Shown: piece after piece, positions 44,201 to 55,699 of the stretch
How positions within the stretch are numbered: position 1 is the stretch's first letter
How the letters are laid out: each line of letters opens with the position of its first letter
Assembly: GCA_958510825.1 (NCBI GenBank)
Contig: OY294044.1
Location: 42,125,550-42,189,549 of the forward strand
Direction of reading: 5' to 3'
From: Brachypterus glaber
Lineage: Eukaryota; Arthropoda; Insecta; Coleoptera; Kateretidae
Length of the DNA stretch: 64,000 bases
Program-made: the position numbers and the translations under genes
Notes under the pieces: generated by a model
Databases searched by the model: none
Seen by the model: the letters and a program-made list of their open reading frames with translations, nothing else
Told to the model about the DNA's origin: nothing

Positions 44201-44744
44201 GAGGTTAAACATACAAACTGTACTATAAAATTAACGAAGGTCAAAATGTACTTGATGAAAAAAAAATTCTTTTCTATTTAGTGATTTGGAGGGATGTAAA
44301 AAGGTTGCAATTTTGAAGAAATATGGCGTGGGTTTACAAGCAAAATGCACCAAGTCATTTTAGTTGAATCAACTACTTTATTTTTTTAATCAACAAATGG
44401 GAAATCATTATGTCCAAAATGTAATTGCGATTTGCAGTATTTGCTTTTTCCAAAAATAATTATAACAAAAGTTAAAAAAAAAAAATAAAAGTTAAATTTA
44501 TCAATTTCTTGGATGGAAAATATGATGGTGTTGAAATTTAGGTATTGAAAGATTTGGAGATTTCTTTCATAATAGAACAGAGTAGCTGTTAATAGTGAAG
44601 ATTATCTATTCTAAATTCTGATAATAATGTTAGCCAAATATCGTATAAAATACCCTAAAGGTCCGAGAAAGTCTTTAAATAATAAACTAAACTAAACCAT
44701 AAGGCTTTTCGGGATGCTTTGTTTATACTAAAGTTTTATGATTA

Positions 44745-45850
44745 ACTAGCTGTGAAGCCCGTTCTTCAAACGGGTTAGTTAAAAACTTAAATTAGTTCTC
44801 TCTTTACTAACCTTGTTTAATAATTTTCCCGCAATCAAGGGGATAAGGTAGTATTTGCTTTTTAATTTTCGATATCAATATGAACATTTCTGTCAAATAT
44901 AGAGATTGTAAAGTAAGAGGTCTGTGAGATACGCACACTTTTTAAAAATGCATAATCTTTAAATTATTTAGCCTTAAAACTAAAATATCACAATTTTTAC
45001 TCCCTTAGGGGTCGAATATATAAAAATTCTGAAACACGTTTCTTTTCGATTTTGATAAAGAACATTTTTTTCCAAATATAAAGAATCTAGATTAAAAGGG
45101 GTAGATGCGCACACTTTAAAAAAATATTCAACCCCTGTTTCACCCCCTAGGGGTTGAATATCAAAAATTCCTGAAACACGTATCTTTTCGATTTCAATAA
45201 AGAACATTTTTGCCAAATATGAAGATTTTAGATTAAGAGGTCTCTGAGATACGACCACTTTTTTAAAAACACTTCAACCCCCTTAGGGGTCGAATATCGA
45301 AAATTCCTGAAACACGTTTCTTTTCGATTTCGATAAAGAACATTTTTGCCAAATATGAAGATTCTAGATTAAGAGGTCTTTGAGATAAGCACACTTTTTA
45401 AAAAACCTTTCAACCTTTCACCCCCTGGGGGTTGAATATCGAAAATTCCTGAAACACGTATCTTTTCGATTTCGATAAAGAACATTTTTGCCAAACATAA
45501 AGATTCTAGATCAAACGGTTTCTGAATATACGCACACATTTAAAAAAAGGGCATTATTTACATAATTTACATAATACAAATCTTAAATACGTGTCATTTC
45601 GATTTCGATAAAGAACATTTTTGCCAAATATGAAGATTCTAAATGAAGAGGTATCTAAGATACGCACACTTAAAAAAAAAAATTTCAAACCCCGTTTAAA
45701 GGTTGAATTTCGGAAAATGGCTTCTTAGTGGGTGCTTACATCATAAAAGGAACAAACTGTCCAAATTTTAAGTTTCTAGGTCAAGGAGTTTAGGCTGGGC
45801 GTTGATTGGTTGAAGTGAGTTAGTTTGAATTTTATATAATAGATTATAAA
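44745..45850 (-). repeat. Element with six internal ~140-bp tandem repeats
   Basis: It begins ACTAGCTGTGAAGCCCG with a hairpin (CCCGTTCTTCAAACGGG) and ends TTGAATTTTATATAATAGAT. Both ends are of a type I recall from abundant insect repeats. Between them lie six units of 130-160 bp sharing CACCCCCTAGGGGTTGAATA, TCGAAAATTCCTGAAACACG, TTTCGATTTCGATAAAGAAC, ATTTTTGCCAAATATGAAGA, TTCTAGATTAAGAGGT and GAGATACGCACACTTTTTAA. The unit starts fall near 44870, 45000, 45145, 45278, 45420 and 45575. No protein is supported; the minus frame at 44980-45258 is a by-product of the repeats. Confidence 0.7.
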
Positions 45851-46404
45851 TACTCTACAACCAAAGGGTTTAAAAAGGGCTTAAATGAATAAACATATAA
45901 CCAATGTATTAACTTATTACAAGAAATACTGTAAATATACAGATTATTACAAAAAATATTGTTTGCATATAGTACTATTTTAAGAGAAGGGAAGAAACGT
46001 ATAATACTGTTCGCCTCTACGAAAGTGAAAAGCATAAAAAGCTGAAGACCAAAAGAACTTTTATTCAAACCGTTTAATCGTTTTACTAATCTTTATTAAA
46101 GGCTTTGGATATCACTTGGTTTCCCTTTCATTTGATTACTTATAACACCCTTACAACTTTTTTATTTATGTTGGTTTTTTCTTTATTTTGTACAAGCAAA
46201 TTGACTTTGAAGCAACAGGTTCTTTAACTACGTCTATCTTTTTTATTAGGAATAAAATTTTATTTAAGTACACCGAAAAAAATGTTATTGATAATTGTGT
46301 TATAGCAACTAATTAATAAAACCAGGCATCAAAAATAAAATGTTTATGCTACAGTTTTTAATAATGATATCCATGAACGAAGTTTAAATGAAGCAGTATT
46401 ATAT

Positions 46405-46486
46405 CAATTCAATTCATTTCAATTCAATTCAATTAAGTTCAATTCCATTCAATTCAATTCAATTCAATTAAATTCAATTCAATTCT
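46405..46486. repeat. (AATTC)n pentanucleotide microsatellite
   Basis: An interrupted run of CAATTCAATT with occasional substitutions. The stretches 45851-46404 and 46487-47079 show no gene. Confidence 0.9.
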
Positions 46487-47079
46487 ATTTAAATTTAATT
46501 TAAAATATGTCAAAATAAAAAAATAAAACAATAGACCCCCCTAGATGAAGTGTCATAGGGCTCTAAATGGGGTCACTCCACTCAATGGCGGTTTTTGGAC
46601 AACCTTAGATAACCGCACATGGCATCAGCAAAGCTGCCCCTGGAAAGTGACAGAAAAAGTTTGCTAAACAACGTGGCACCATCTAGTAGTTGCCAAAATC
46701 AGTTGTCAGAAAAAAGTTCAACTTAGTATTAAGCAAAAATTTGGGTTTAATAATGCTCACATTAAAATACTCGTACTTTTTGAAGATATTTTGACACCCA
46801 AATGCTTTTGTTTTTCCATATTCACAGTACTTTTTCTGTTGTCAAGTAAATGTCGGTGTAATAATTTTTATCCAATACATACAGATAATAAGACAATTAC
46901 CAGCTTTATTTTAAATAGATAAACTCAATAATAACCTCCGGGTGGCTTTTACTTTATTGAGTAGATAATTATTTATTTTACCCACTCAACTGTCACTTGT
47001 CAAATTATTTTCTTGTAAATGTCATTAAAATTTTTAATAAACATATGAATTCCTAAGCTATTTATTGGATAAAACCTTG

Positions 47080-47173
47080 TATGGCACTCATGGGTAAACT
47101 GATATTGCCCTCTCGAAAATTAACCTGCGAGGCGTCAGCCAAGCAATATCTTACTTTACCCACTAGTACCATA
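47080..47173. repeat. Hairpin repeat family H, copy 2 (inverted)
   Basis: TATGGCACTCATGGGTAAAC pairs with TTTACCCACTAGTACCATA. GATATTG and CAATATC continue the stem. Flanking TTTTATCCAAT-type sequence is shared with copy 1 (there AAAATTTTATCCAATA, here the inverse TATTGGATAAAACCTTG). The loop carries CTGCGAGGCGTCAGCC. No recombinase fragment lies beside this copy. Confidence 0.65.
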
Positions 47174-47835
47174 AATAACTATTCATTTTTTCGTTTTTTT
47201 TTTTGCTTTGAGCTGTAGAACGTAGATAAAATAACATACAAAATTAATTTACTACTTTTAGTGCAATCAAATGATTTTTTTACTCCGCTGTCACGCTGTG
47301 GAAAAACTTTCATTTGACTGCAATGAAAGCCTGAATCGCAAACTAATTTCATAATATACTGTTTACACTTTACACTTAAATTAATAAAACTAGGGCCTAA
47401 AAGATTTATTTTGCTTGCAAAATAAACTAACAGGCCTGTTTTTTTTTATTTAAGAGTAATAATAATTTTTTTAGTATATGACAGCTGATTTTCGTGACCG
47501 CTAGATTGTGTCACGATGTGGGCAAACCGCAATTTTCGACCCTATTACAGTCTGTAATGTAGCTAAAATAGGCTAATTCTGATCTTACTGAAAATTTTGT
47601 TGTAAAGTGGGTCAACCCATGCATGGGTCCTGTAAAAAGTTGCAGTGTCTGCTGCCATGTTTTTGAAAAACATTAGAATTTTTAATCTAACTGCTTTGAA
47701 ATTCGCTTATTTTTTATTTGTAAAAAAGTTTTTTAATAGGAAATGTTGTTAGAAAATGAGGCACTTAAAACTCTTTCTAAGGAGCCAACCAAGAGAAGAA
47801 GCAGCTTACTTTTAAGCTAGCTAGAAGTTAACTGA

Positions 47836-48060
47836 GAGGAAAAACGGGTATAGTAACTCGACACTGCTTGTTGAACAAGCACCGACACAAAATGGGACAA
47901 ACTACAAGTCATGCAGGAGATGTGGGAAAGGGGGAAGAAGAAGCCTACCACCTCATATGTGCATGTCCATCGCTTACAAGCCTAAAATGAAGGTACTTTG
48001 GAAACAACACTGGAACCGAATAAGATCAGGAACACTCCCCTGAAACCGCACCTAGACTTT
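47836..48060 (+). pseudogene. LINE ORF2 C-terminal relic (CCHC)
   Basis: The frame near 47850 reads TGIVTRHCLLNKHRHKMGQT, then SCRRCGK. After a one-base shift in a G run it continues EEEAYHLICACPSLTSLK. This matches the C-x2-C...H-x4-C knuckle and the preceding GHC.L..HL..MG segment of Jockey/R1-type LINE proteins (recalled). Frameshifted and truncated on both sides. A TGA follows shortly. Confidence 0.65.
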
Positions 48061-48139
48061 ATAAAAGAAACTGCATGACAAAAAGAAGTAATTGAGGATA
48101 AAATAAAAGTTTCTAAGAACTAGGTGTCGATGGCTGCAT

Positions 48140-49370
48140 TCTAATAACTAAGCTAAACTAAAAAATCATCTTAACTTTTATTTAAGGTTTTTTAATATTT
48201 AAATTCAAACTTTTTATTTTTGCAGATATACATATGATAAAAGAGAGAGTTAAGAGTTATGTTTTCATGAGCAATGTATGTTCCCAAACCAAGGTTAAAC
48301 TTTATTAATAATGAACATTTTTTAATTCAAATTTGGTTATTTGCAAAAACAGTTGATATTTTAATCGATCTATTTCAATTTAATATCTTATATCGAAAAA
48401 TCAGTTTTCAGTAAACGCATTATTGTATTGCTTTCAATTGAATCAAATCTCCATATTCATTCTCGTGTTCATACTGCATGCAGTCCATACTTTTTTATCA
48501 TATATGTATATACATATATGTGAAGCTACACTGCAGTAGCATAAATTATAAAACAATATCAGGTTTTCAGTGAAAAATTCAATCACATTGACAAGAATTC
48601 TAAAAAAGACCATTCAAACATCAAAAAATAGACACATGCTCCATAAAAGAGCCTTGGTACAATTGCTTAATAAATTGTTTCTACTCATATCTATGTTAAA
48701 CAAATTAAAGTTTTCACTGGTTTTGGCTATCTGAAACTATAAAGCTTTACAAAATATTTTAAGTTTGTCCCAAATTTTCACTTAGAATGGGTGTCGGTAC
48801 TCATTTTGGTAAGGCTTGCTCTTTTTAGTAAGATGTGTCTTTTGACGATGAAATTTAATATTTAAGGGTTGCACAAAAACGGAAATACGTTCCCTTGCAT
48901 TTGGAGCTTCTAATTTAGCCTATAAATATTGGAGTCTGAAAAATATTTCCACATTAGTTACTGTTCTCTTTAGGTCGTTAGAATTTAAGAGAATTGAGAA
49001 GACGAACGAGTAGCCAAATTTTTGACTTCCCTACCCATATTGTTCAAAATGTGCTTCTTAATCTAAATCCGTTGAACAAACCTGTTATTGAGGTTGATAA
49101 AAATGTCTGGTTTCTAAATTTTGGGAAGTACAACATGTAAAAAATAATTCCACTCTTGGACTATGCTGCTATATAAAACTTCGTAACAAAAACAGGCATT
49201 TTTTGGGCGGAAGTAAGTAAATAAAGGAAAAAACAGTTGCGTCTACAATGCAGCAGTTAAAACACGGAAAACGGCGACATCAAAAATCGTATTAGTGCAT
49301 TTTTCATAGGGAAGGTTACATAGAATAATTAAACAGGACTTGCAATTTGATTTGCATATTTTCACGCGAG
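48140..49370. other. No gene seen
   Basis: AT-rich. A small palindrome ATGTATATACATATAT lies near 48504. Nothing else stands out. Confidence 0.4.
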
Positions 49371-49374
49371 ACTC

Positions 49375-49515
49375 GTTAGTCATTACTCATTAGAGACTGA
49401 GTGACAGTGGCCAATGGCGTATATAGCGCCTGACTCATCCCAGGGCGCCCCGGGCGCTGGGGGTTGCCCCCCAACTGGCCAACTGTCAGTGCAGAGCGCG
49501 AAAAAAAAACTAAAA
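49375..49515. repeat. GC-rich repeat fragment
   Basis: GGCCAATGGCGTATATAGCG, CCTGACTCATCCCAGGGCGC and CCCGGGCGCTGGGGGTTGCC form a GC-rich block. GTGACAGTGGCC and GGCCAACTGTCAG bracket it as an inverted repeat. It is similar in kind to the GGCGTAA..GGGGGG block at 18900-18960. Likely a dispersed-element end. Confidence 0.4.
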
Positions 49516-50813
49516 ATAAATGATTGGTGGATTGGTTCGTAGTCAGCCATGTTTAGCGAACGGAGAGGTCAAATGGAATTTTTATTATACATTTTGATGA
49601 TTCTAATACATTTCTTTTCAATTGATTCGTCAATTGTCATACATTTTTCATTTATTCAATTTTGTTAATCAAATGGCAGTACGAGTAAAGAATTAAGGGT
49701 AAAAAAACGTATATTATATAACTCTTGTTACAGAAATGCTTTAAAGATAAAAGATTTCCTTAATATATTGGATAAACGTGTGCGAAGAATTTATTTTCTA
49801 GTTTAATATACATTTTTATTGATTTTAAAACATTTTACATACTTTTCTTTTTCAACACTAATATCCCTGGTGCAAGTTTAATTAAGTCCAAACGAAACTT
49901 TCACTAGTGCAATTTTTACCAGTAAATTAGTATCTAAACTATTATTTAAACTAATTAATAGTAAGGACCCATTTATTATATTAATATTGATAGACTCAGG
50001 ATAAATTTCTAGTTGTATTATACACTTAATAATATACCTATGTACTTTGTGCATACAAAAGTATTAAAGTAAAAATTTTAACGCCATTATCGCTCGCTAG
50101 CGCCTTCGCCATAATTGTAAATTTAATTTCACGAAATTTTTTTTTTGTGTGCAAGGAGAACTGGCTAAAACTTTACTATTTTGATTTTTTATTGATTTTT
50201 TAAAGTAAAGTGAAGAAAACTTTCTAAAAACAGCAGTTGTTTCAGATCATAAAAATCATATAAAAAATATATTTATATATTTAGTTTTGATTTGTTTTCT
50301 TATAGATTATAAATTATAATTATATTATGAACATTATTGTAGATTAAAATTTATAATCTGTAATAAAGTTCATATTATTTTGTTTTTTGTTTTTTTTTTT
50401 GTCAAGGCAGAGAAAGTAGAATGAAAAATTATTTAAATTTGATTATAAAAATTGTAAAATATACAAAAAACGAAATTGTATTTGTCCTATGTAGCCAGTA
50501 TTAGATATAAATGCCGAAGGACAGTCTATAATAACTTCCTTTTACCGTTATCCCGTATTTGAAATAGCCAATTTGACGAGATCTCCATTTTTATAAGTAC
50601 CTAGTTGAGTTCATCATCATCATAAATACATCAGTACACTGCCGGACTCATACTATTGGCCGTATTATCCAAAATTATAGTTAAAAAATAAAAAATAAAA
50701 TAAAGAAAAAAAAGGTACTTTTGATGAAAAAAAAAAGTATTTATGTAGGAAATTATCATTGCTTTTTATGTGTGCATTTTTATGCTATAGCCCTACAATA
50801 TCAAATAGAAAAT
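49516..50813. other. No gene seen
   Basis: AT-rich. A short palindromic TTATAATT cluster lies near 50300-50360. No supported feature. Confidence 0.4.
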
Positions 50814-53594
50814 TGTTCGGCAAAAAAAAATCTAAAAATCAGCATTAGGTTTACTTAGTTTACTTCTTACTTTTATCTTTTATAAATATAGGTTGAAAAA
50901 AGTGATTAGACTAGAGAATAAGATTCTTGTACATTATTGTACAGGGTGATCAATAACTGGCATGCGAAAATTTAAGAGGTGATTTTACATCCAAAAATTC
51001 CAAAAAAAAATCCTATAAAGGTTGGCTCAAAATGAGCGCTAAGGGAGCTACGGCCCTTTAAAATCGTAATAAAAATAAGGCTTTTAATTGATAACTCTGA
51101 TACCCTTTAAGCTAGAGTGACTAGCTTTCGCATGTATACTAGTATTAATAAGGGCAATAATGTTATGTTAACTTATTTTTTTGAATTCATTCAGAGGCGT
51201 CCCTAGACGGAAAAATGTATTAGGCTTAACACATTTTTGCCCACAAACATTTTATGTGTACTTTATCTTGATTTTTTTGTAAAAAATATGGATTCCTTGA
51301 GTAAGAATACATAAAAAATGTCATATAATGTAACAGCGTAGGATCAAAAGTTTTCAAAAATATGCAATTAAGAGGAAGTAACATTTTTTGCCACCAAAAA
51401 CGTTACTTTTTAAAAGGCTATTACACCTTTAATATTAAATTTAGGTGTTTTTGCAGCATTAAATTTTTATTGATGCTTTTTTTTTGTTCCCCATTCAATA
51501 AATCATCTTTGAAGGGCCGTAGCTTCCTTAGGGCTCATTTCCAGACCAACCCTTATAGAAACTATTTTTCATATTTTTGGATTTAGAATCACGTCTTAAA
51601 TTTTGGCATGGCAGTTACTGATCACCCTGCATAATAATATTAGTGTGCGTCTGAAACTGTATTCAGCAGCCTTATAGTCTCATGTCCTAAATGTTCCGCC
51701 ACTTAGTAACTACCGACTATACTGTTACCTATTACCACGCTGTTCGGCAAAAAAAAATCTAAAAATCAGCATTAGGTTTACTTAGTTTACTTCTTACTTT
51801 TATCTTTTATAAATATAGGTTGAAAAAAGTGATTAGACTAGAGAATAAGATTCTTGTACATTATTGTACAGGGTGATCAATAACTGGCATGCGAAAATTT
51901 AAGAGGTGATTTTACATCCAAAAATTCCAAAAAAAAATCCTATAAAGGTTGGCTCAAAATGAGCGCTAAGGGAGCTACGGCCCTTTAAAATCGTAATAAA
52001 AATAAGGCTTTTAATTGATAACTCTGATACCCTTTAAGCTAGAGTGACTAGCTTTCGCATGTATACTAGTATTAATAAGGGCAATAATGTTATGTTAACT
52101 TATTTTTTTGAATTCATTCAGAGGCGTCCCTAGACGGAAAAATGTATTAGGCTTAACACATTTTTGCCCACAAACATTTTATGTGTACTTTATCTTGATT
52201 TTTTTGTAAAAAATATGGATTCCTTGAGTAAGAATACATAAAAAATGTCATATAATGTAACAGCGTAGGATCAAAAGTTTTCAAAAATATGCAATTAAGA
52301 GGAAGTAACATTTTTTGCCACCAAAAACGTTACTTTTTAAAAGGCTATTACACCTTTAATATTAAATTTAGGTGTTTTTGCAGCATTAAATTTTTATTGA
52401 TGCTTTTTTTTTGTTCCCCATTCAATAAATCATCTTTGAAGGGCCGTAGCTTCCTTAGGGCTCATTTCCAGACCAACCCTTATAGAAACTATTTTTCATA
52501 TTTTTGGATTTAGAATCACGTCTTAAATTTTGGCATGGCAGTTACTGATCACCCTGCATAATAATATTAGTGTGCGTCTGAAACTGTATTCAGCAGCCTT
52601 ATAGTCTCATGTCCTAAATGTTCCGCCACTTAGTAACTACCGACTATACTGTTACCTATTACCACGCTGTTCGGCAAAAAAAAATCTAAAAATCAGCATT
52701 AGGTTTACTTAGTTTACTTCTTACTTTTATCTTTTATAAATATAGGTTGAAAAAAGTGATTAGACTAGAGAATAAGATTCTTGTACATTATTGTACAGGG
52801 TGATCAATAACTGGCATGCGAAAATTTAAGAGGTGATTTTACATCCAAAAATTCCAAAAAAAAATCCTATAAAGGTTGGCTCAAAATGAGCGCTAAGGGA
52901 GCTACGGCCCTTTAAAATCGTAATAAAAATAAGGCTTTTAATTGATAACTCTGATACCCTTTAAGCTAGAGTGACTAGCTTTCGCATGTATACTAGTATT
53001 AATAAGGGCAATAATGTTATGTTAACTTATTTTTTTGAATTCATTCAGAGGCGTCCCTAGACGGAAAAATGTATTAGGCTTAACACATTTTTGCCCACAA
53101 ACATTTTATGTGTACTTTATCTTGATTTTTTTGTAAAAAATATGGATTCCTTGAGTAAGAATACATAAAAAATGTCATATAATGTAACAGCGTAGGATCA
53201 AAAGTTTTCAAAAATATGCAATTAAGAGGAAGTAACATTTTTTGCCACCAAAAACGTTACTTTTTAAAAGGCTATTACACCTTTAATATTAAATTTAGGT
53301 GTTTTTGCAGCATTAAATTTTTATTGATGCTTTTTTTTTGTTCCCCATTCAATAAATCATCTTTGAAGGGCCGTAGCTTCCTTAGGGCTCATTTCCAGAC
53401 CAACCCTTATAGAAACTATTTTTCATATTTTTGGATTTAGAATCACGTCTTAAATTTTGGCATGGCAGTTACTGATCACCCTGCATAATAATATTAGTGT
53501 GCGTCTGAAACTGTATTCAGCAGCCTTATAGTCTCATGTCCTAAATGTTCCGCCACTTAGTAACTACCGACTATACTGTTACCTATTACCACGC
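50814..53594. repeat. Three identical 927-bp tandem units
   Basis: Units at 50814-51740, 51741-52667 and 52668-53594 each start TGTTCGGCAAAAAAAAATCT. The sequences agree wherever I compared them, including the length of the nine-A tract and the 74-codon open frame at 51362, 52289 and 53216. Each unit carries one TIR element plus about 237 bp of flank. This is either a very recent triplication or an assembly duplication. The open frame is not a recognised protein. Confidence 0.92.
50941..51630. mobile_element. TIR element inside each 927-bp unit
   Basis: The left end ACAGGGTGATCAATAACTGG, CATGCGAAAATTTAAGA and the reverse complement of the right end GCAGGGTGATCAGTAACTGC, CATGCCAAAATTTAAGA begin inverted arms of about 115 bp. 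The arms continue through ATCCAAAAAT, TATAA.GGTTGG and GCTACGGCCCTT. There is no transposase. Flanks are TA-rich but no clear duplication beyond TA is seen. The same element recurs at 51868-52557 and 52795-53484. Confidence 0.75.
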
Positions 53595-53599
53595 TGTAG

Positions 53600-54130
53600 T
53601 CTACAGTGTTATAATAGGTAAAAATAAAAATTACTAAATATTAGCTAAAAATTGCATATGCAAAACTTAAAAATACGAAAAAAATTGATATTACGGCTAA
53701 TAGCCTTCGCGTTGCAGACTACACCGGACCTTATATTCAGATCTGGCCCGGAGCAAAGCTTCGCCATGGCTTACTAGACAATCTTATACGTATTTACATA
53801 GAGGGAAGACGGGTCAACGTCGTGTAATGCCCTTTGGGTCCCTGGAGAACTAGCCAATCCACCCCCTTCTTATTGGAGCATAGAGATATCAGAAAAGAGG
53901 GACCGGGATTTATTATACTGGACAACAACCTCACGGCTTTTGCGGAACCAAGATTTACTTTGACTTTCAAATAACCCAATTTTATAGCTTTGTGATATTT
54001 TCGATAAAAACTTAAGCATTGCACTGATTTTTAAAACGTTGTGGTCAAAGTGTACCACCGGTGGTATACCGAGTTCTGTCTTCAAAATTCAAAAATACGA
54101 ATTTATTACAAATAAATTGATAATAAAATC
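53600..54130. other. Less AT-rich unassigned sequence
   Basis: The block from 53695 has ordinary base composition (TACACCGGACCTTATATTCA, CCCTTTGGGTCCCTGGAGAA). Open segments exist on both strands (minus 53794-54024; plus ..GPGFIILDNNLTAFAEPRF..), but none matches a protein I know. A short perfect palindrome ACCACCGGTGGT lies near 54055. It is likely an old mobile-element fragment. Confidence 0.3.
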
Positions 54131-54164
54131 GTATCATACTTCGATAGGAATTCCTTACAGCCTT

Positions 54165-54820
54165 TATGACTGTATAACCCCTTCCCACTTAATAAACACG
54201 TTTCGTGTATCCTGTATCAAATGCTTTCTTAAAGTCACTAAAAATAGCCACATCTCTAAAATATCATTGAGGTAAAAATTTCACTTGATCCCTTGCTGCC
54301 TTTGTTTAACTGACTCCTTTTAAGTTTTGTCTACTGTATATCCGTCCTAAGATGGCTTTTATATTAAATTATTAAACTATTTTAGATAGAACCCCTCACA
54401 CAACTTGATCACGTTTCGTTTCTCACTGTATTAAATGGTTTTTTATCAACAAAAGTAGCCCAACTCTAAAATATCAACGAGGTAAAGTAGTATGACTTAA
54501 ACCGGCTATGCCCTATTTTACTGGCTCTTTGTGCTCTGCTTAGGTTACACAGCTTCGCATAACGATCAAATTTCATTTATCACTGTATGAAATCATTTCT
54601 TTAAGTCACAGAAAATAGAATAAGATTTAAAATATCATTAATATAAAATAGTGTTAGTATAGTGTTGGTTTTGTTTTGATAAATCTTCTTCTGTTATGTC
54701 TATTAGCAAGCCTAGTAGAAAACCCCTTGAATTACTTAATTACGTTTTGTTTTTCACTGTATCAGATGCTTTCTCTGACATAAAAAATAACCTCAGCACT
54801 AATCATGATCATTATTAGTA
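54165..54820 (-). pseudogene. Series of decayed reverse-transcriptase fragments
   Basis: On the minus strand four blocks in a row (near 54225, 54450, 54590 and 54770) read AIFSDFKKAFDTG, ATFVDKKPFNTVRNET, a frame-broken equivalent, and SEKASDTVKNKT. These resemble RT block A (F.DF.KAFDTV). After the second block VRGSI.NSL and RIYSRQNLKGVS fit the next RT segments. Each block has the same neighbours in DNA (GATATTTTA before; CAGTGAGAAACGAAACGT after). The pieces are diverged and full of stops. A tandemly multiplied LINE fragment is the simplest reading. Confidence 0.5.
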
Positions 54821-54829
54821 GCTGAACAG

Positions 54830-55160
54830 AAATACAAAATAACTGCTATACACTCAGACCTGCTGGTTTTGCATAAACATAATTTGATGTAAGAGCAAAA
54901 GCCGTTATAGTTTTAACAGATAAAATTCTTTTGAAAAAAGTCAAAAACGAATTAAATGGAAGCTGGATAAGTTCTTGGGGCAAAACGTATTGCATACGAA
55001 AAACATTTAAATCTTAATGTTCCCATTGTGTGACAAAGCTAAGGTTATAGTTATATGACTTGTTCTGGTAAAAATAAAAATAATGAAAATAATCTAATAA
55101 ATATTAGTGTTCTTCCTTTAATATTATTATTAAATAAAGAATTGTAGCTTCGTTTTCACT
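54830..55160. other. No gene seen
   Basis: AT-rich spacer between the RT fragments and the candidate LTR, with nothing to annotate. Confidence 0.4.
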
Positions 55161-55164
55161 TTAC

Positions 55165-55598
55165 TGTCTACAAGTGGGCCTAATACATCCCAGCCTAGTA
55201 GGTCCTCGTTACAAATATTTGTCCTTGCCATAAAAAGCTAACTGAGCCACGTCCGACGTAGTCGGCACTGCCGATTTTTTTTCAGCAAAGCCTCCTTATT
55301 CCGTTATTAAGACCAAACAATCTGGCAAGTAGCAGCTAGCAGCTAAGCCCACACGACCTCTGCAGTTATTGCCACTATTTGACCACTTCTCTGGTCCCAT
55401 TAAAAATAAATTTTCCCAGCAGTCGTTTTCCGAGCACACCGATGTCCTCGGCCTAATATATAAAGACATCGAAATACCAGCAAAAAGTCCCTGAATAAAT
55501 AAAAGTTTGCCAGATCCTAATCTAGTCCCTGAGCAGAACTCGTTGTAAAGCGTATTACTCGGGAGATCGCCAATTTCCCCAAGGGAACGAATTAGACA
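55165..55598 (+). mobile_element. Candidate solo LTR
   Basis: A 434-bp block that is less AT-rich than its surroundings starts TGTCTA and ends TAGACA, a 6-bp inverted repeat of the TG..CA type. It contains TATATAAAG (about 55457) and, about 40 bp on, AATAAATAAAAG (about 55494), like promoter and poly(A) signals of an LTR. No second LTR, primer-binding site or gag-pol is seen, and no exact 4-6-bp duplication was found. It could be a fragment of another element. Confidence 0.35.
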
Positions 55599-55699
55599 CT
55601 ACATGCCTAGTGCCAAGCAGTCTTTGGCTCGAGCTTACCTTGACTTGGTGGCTGGGGTACCTAGGGATTGTCACACCCGTACTTATTCCTAACAAGTCC

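Noticed and set aside
51362..51586. 74-codon ORF repeated three times as a gene family
   Set aside because: It is copied with the 927-bp unit, overlaps the right arm of the TIR element, and matches no known protein.
50814..53594. CRISPR-like array
   Set aside because: The units are 927 bp and contiguous with no spacers, in a eukaryotic genome.
53794..54085. Minus-strand ORFs of 71-76 codons
   Set aside because: Overlapping frames without homology or splice sites, next to degenerate repeats.
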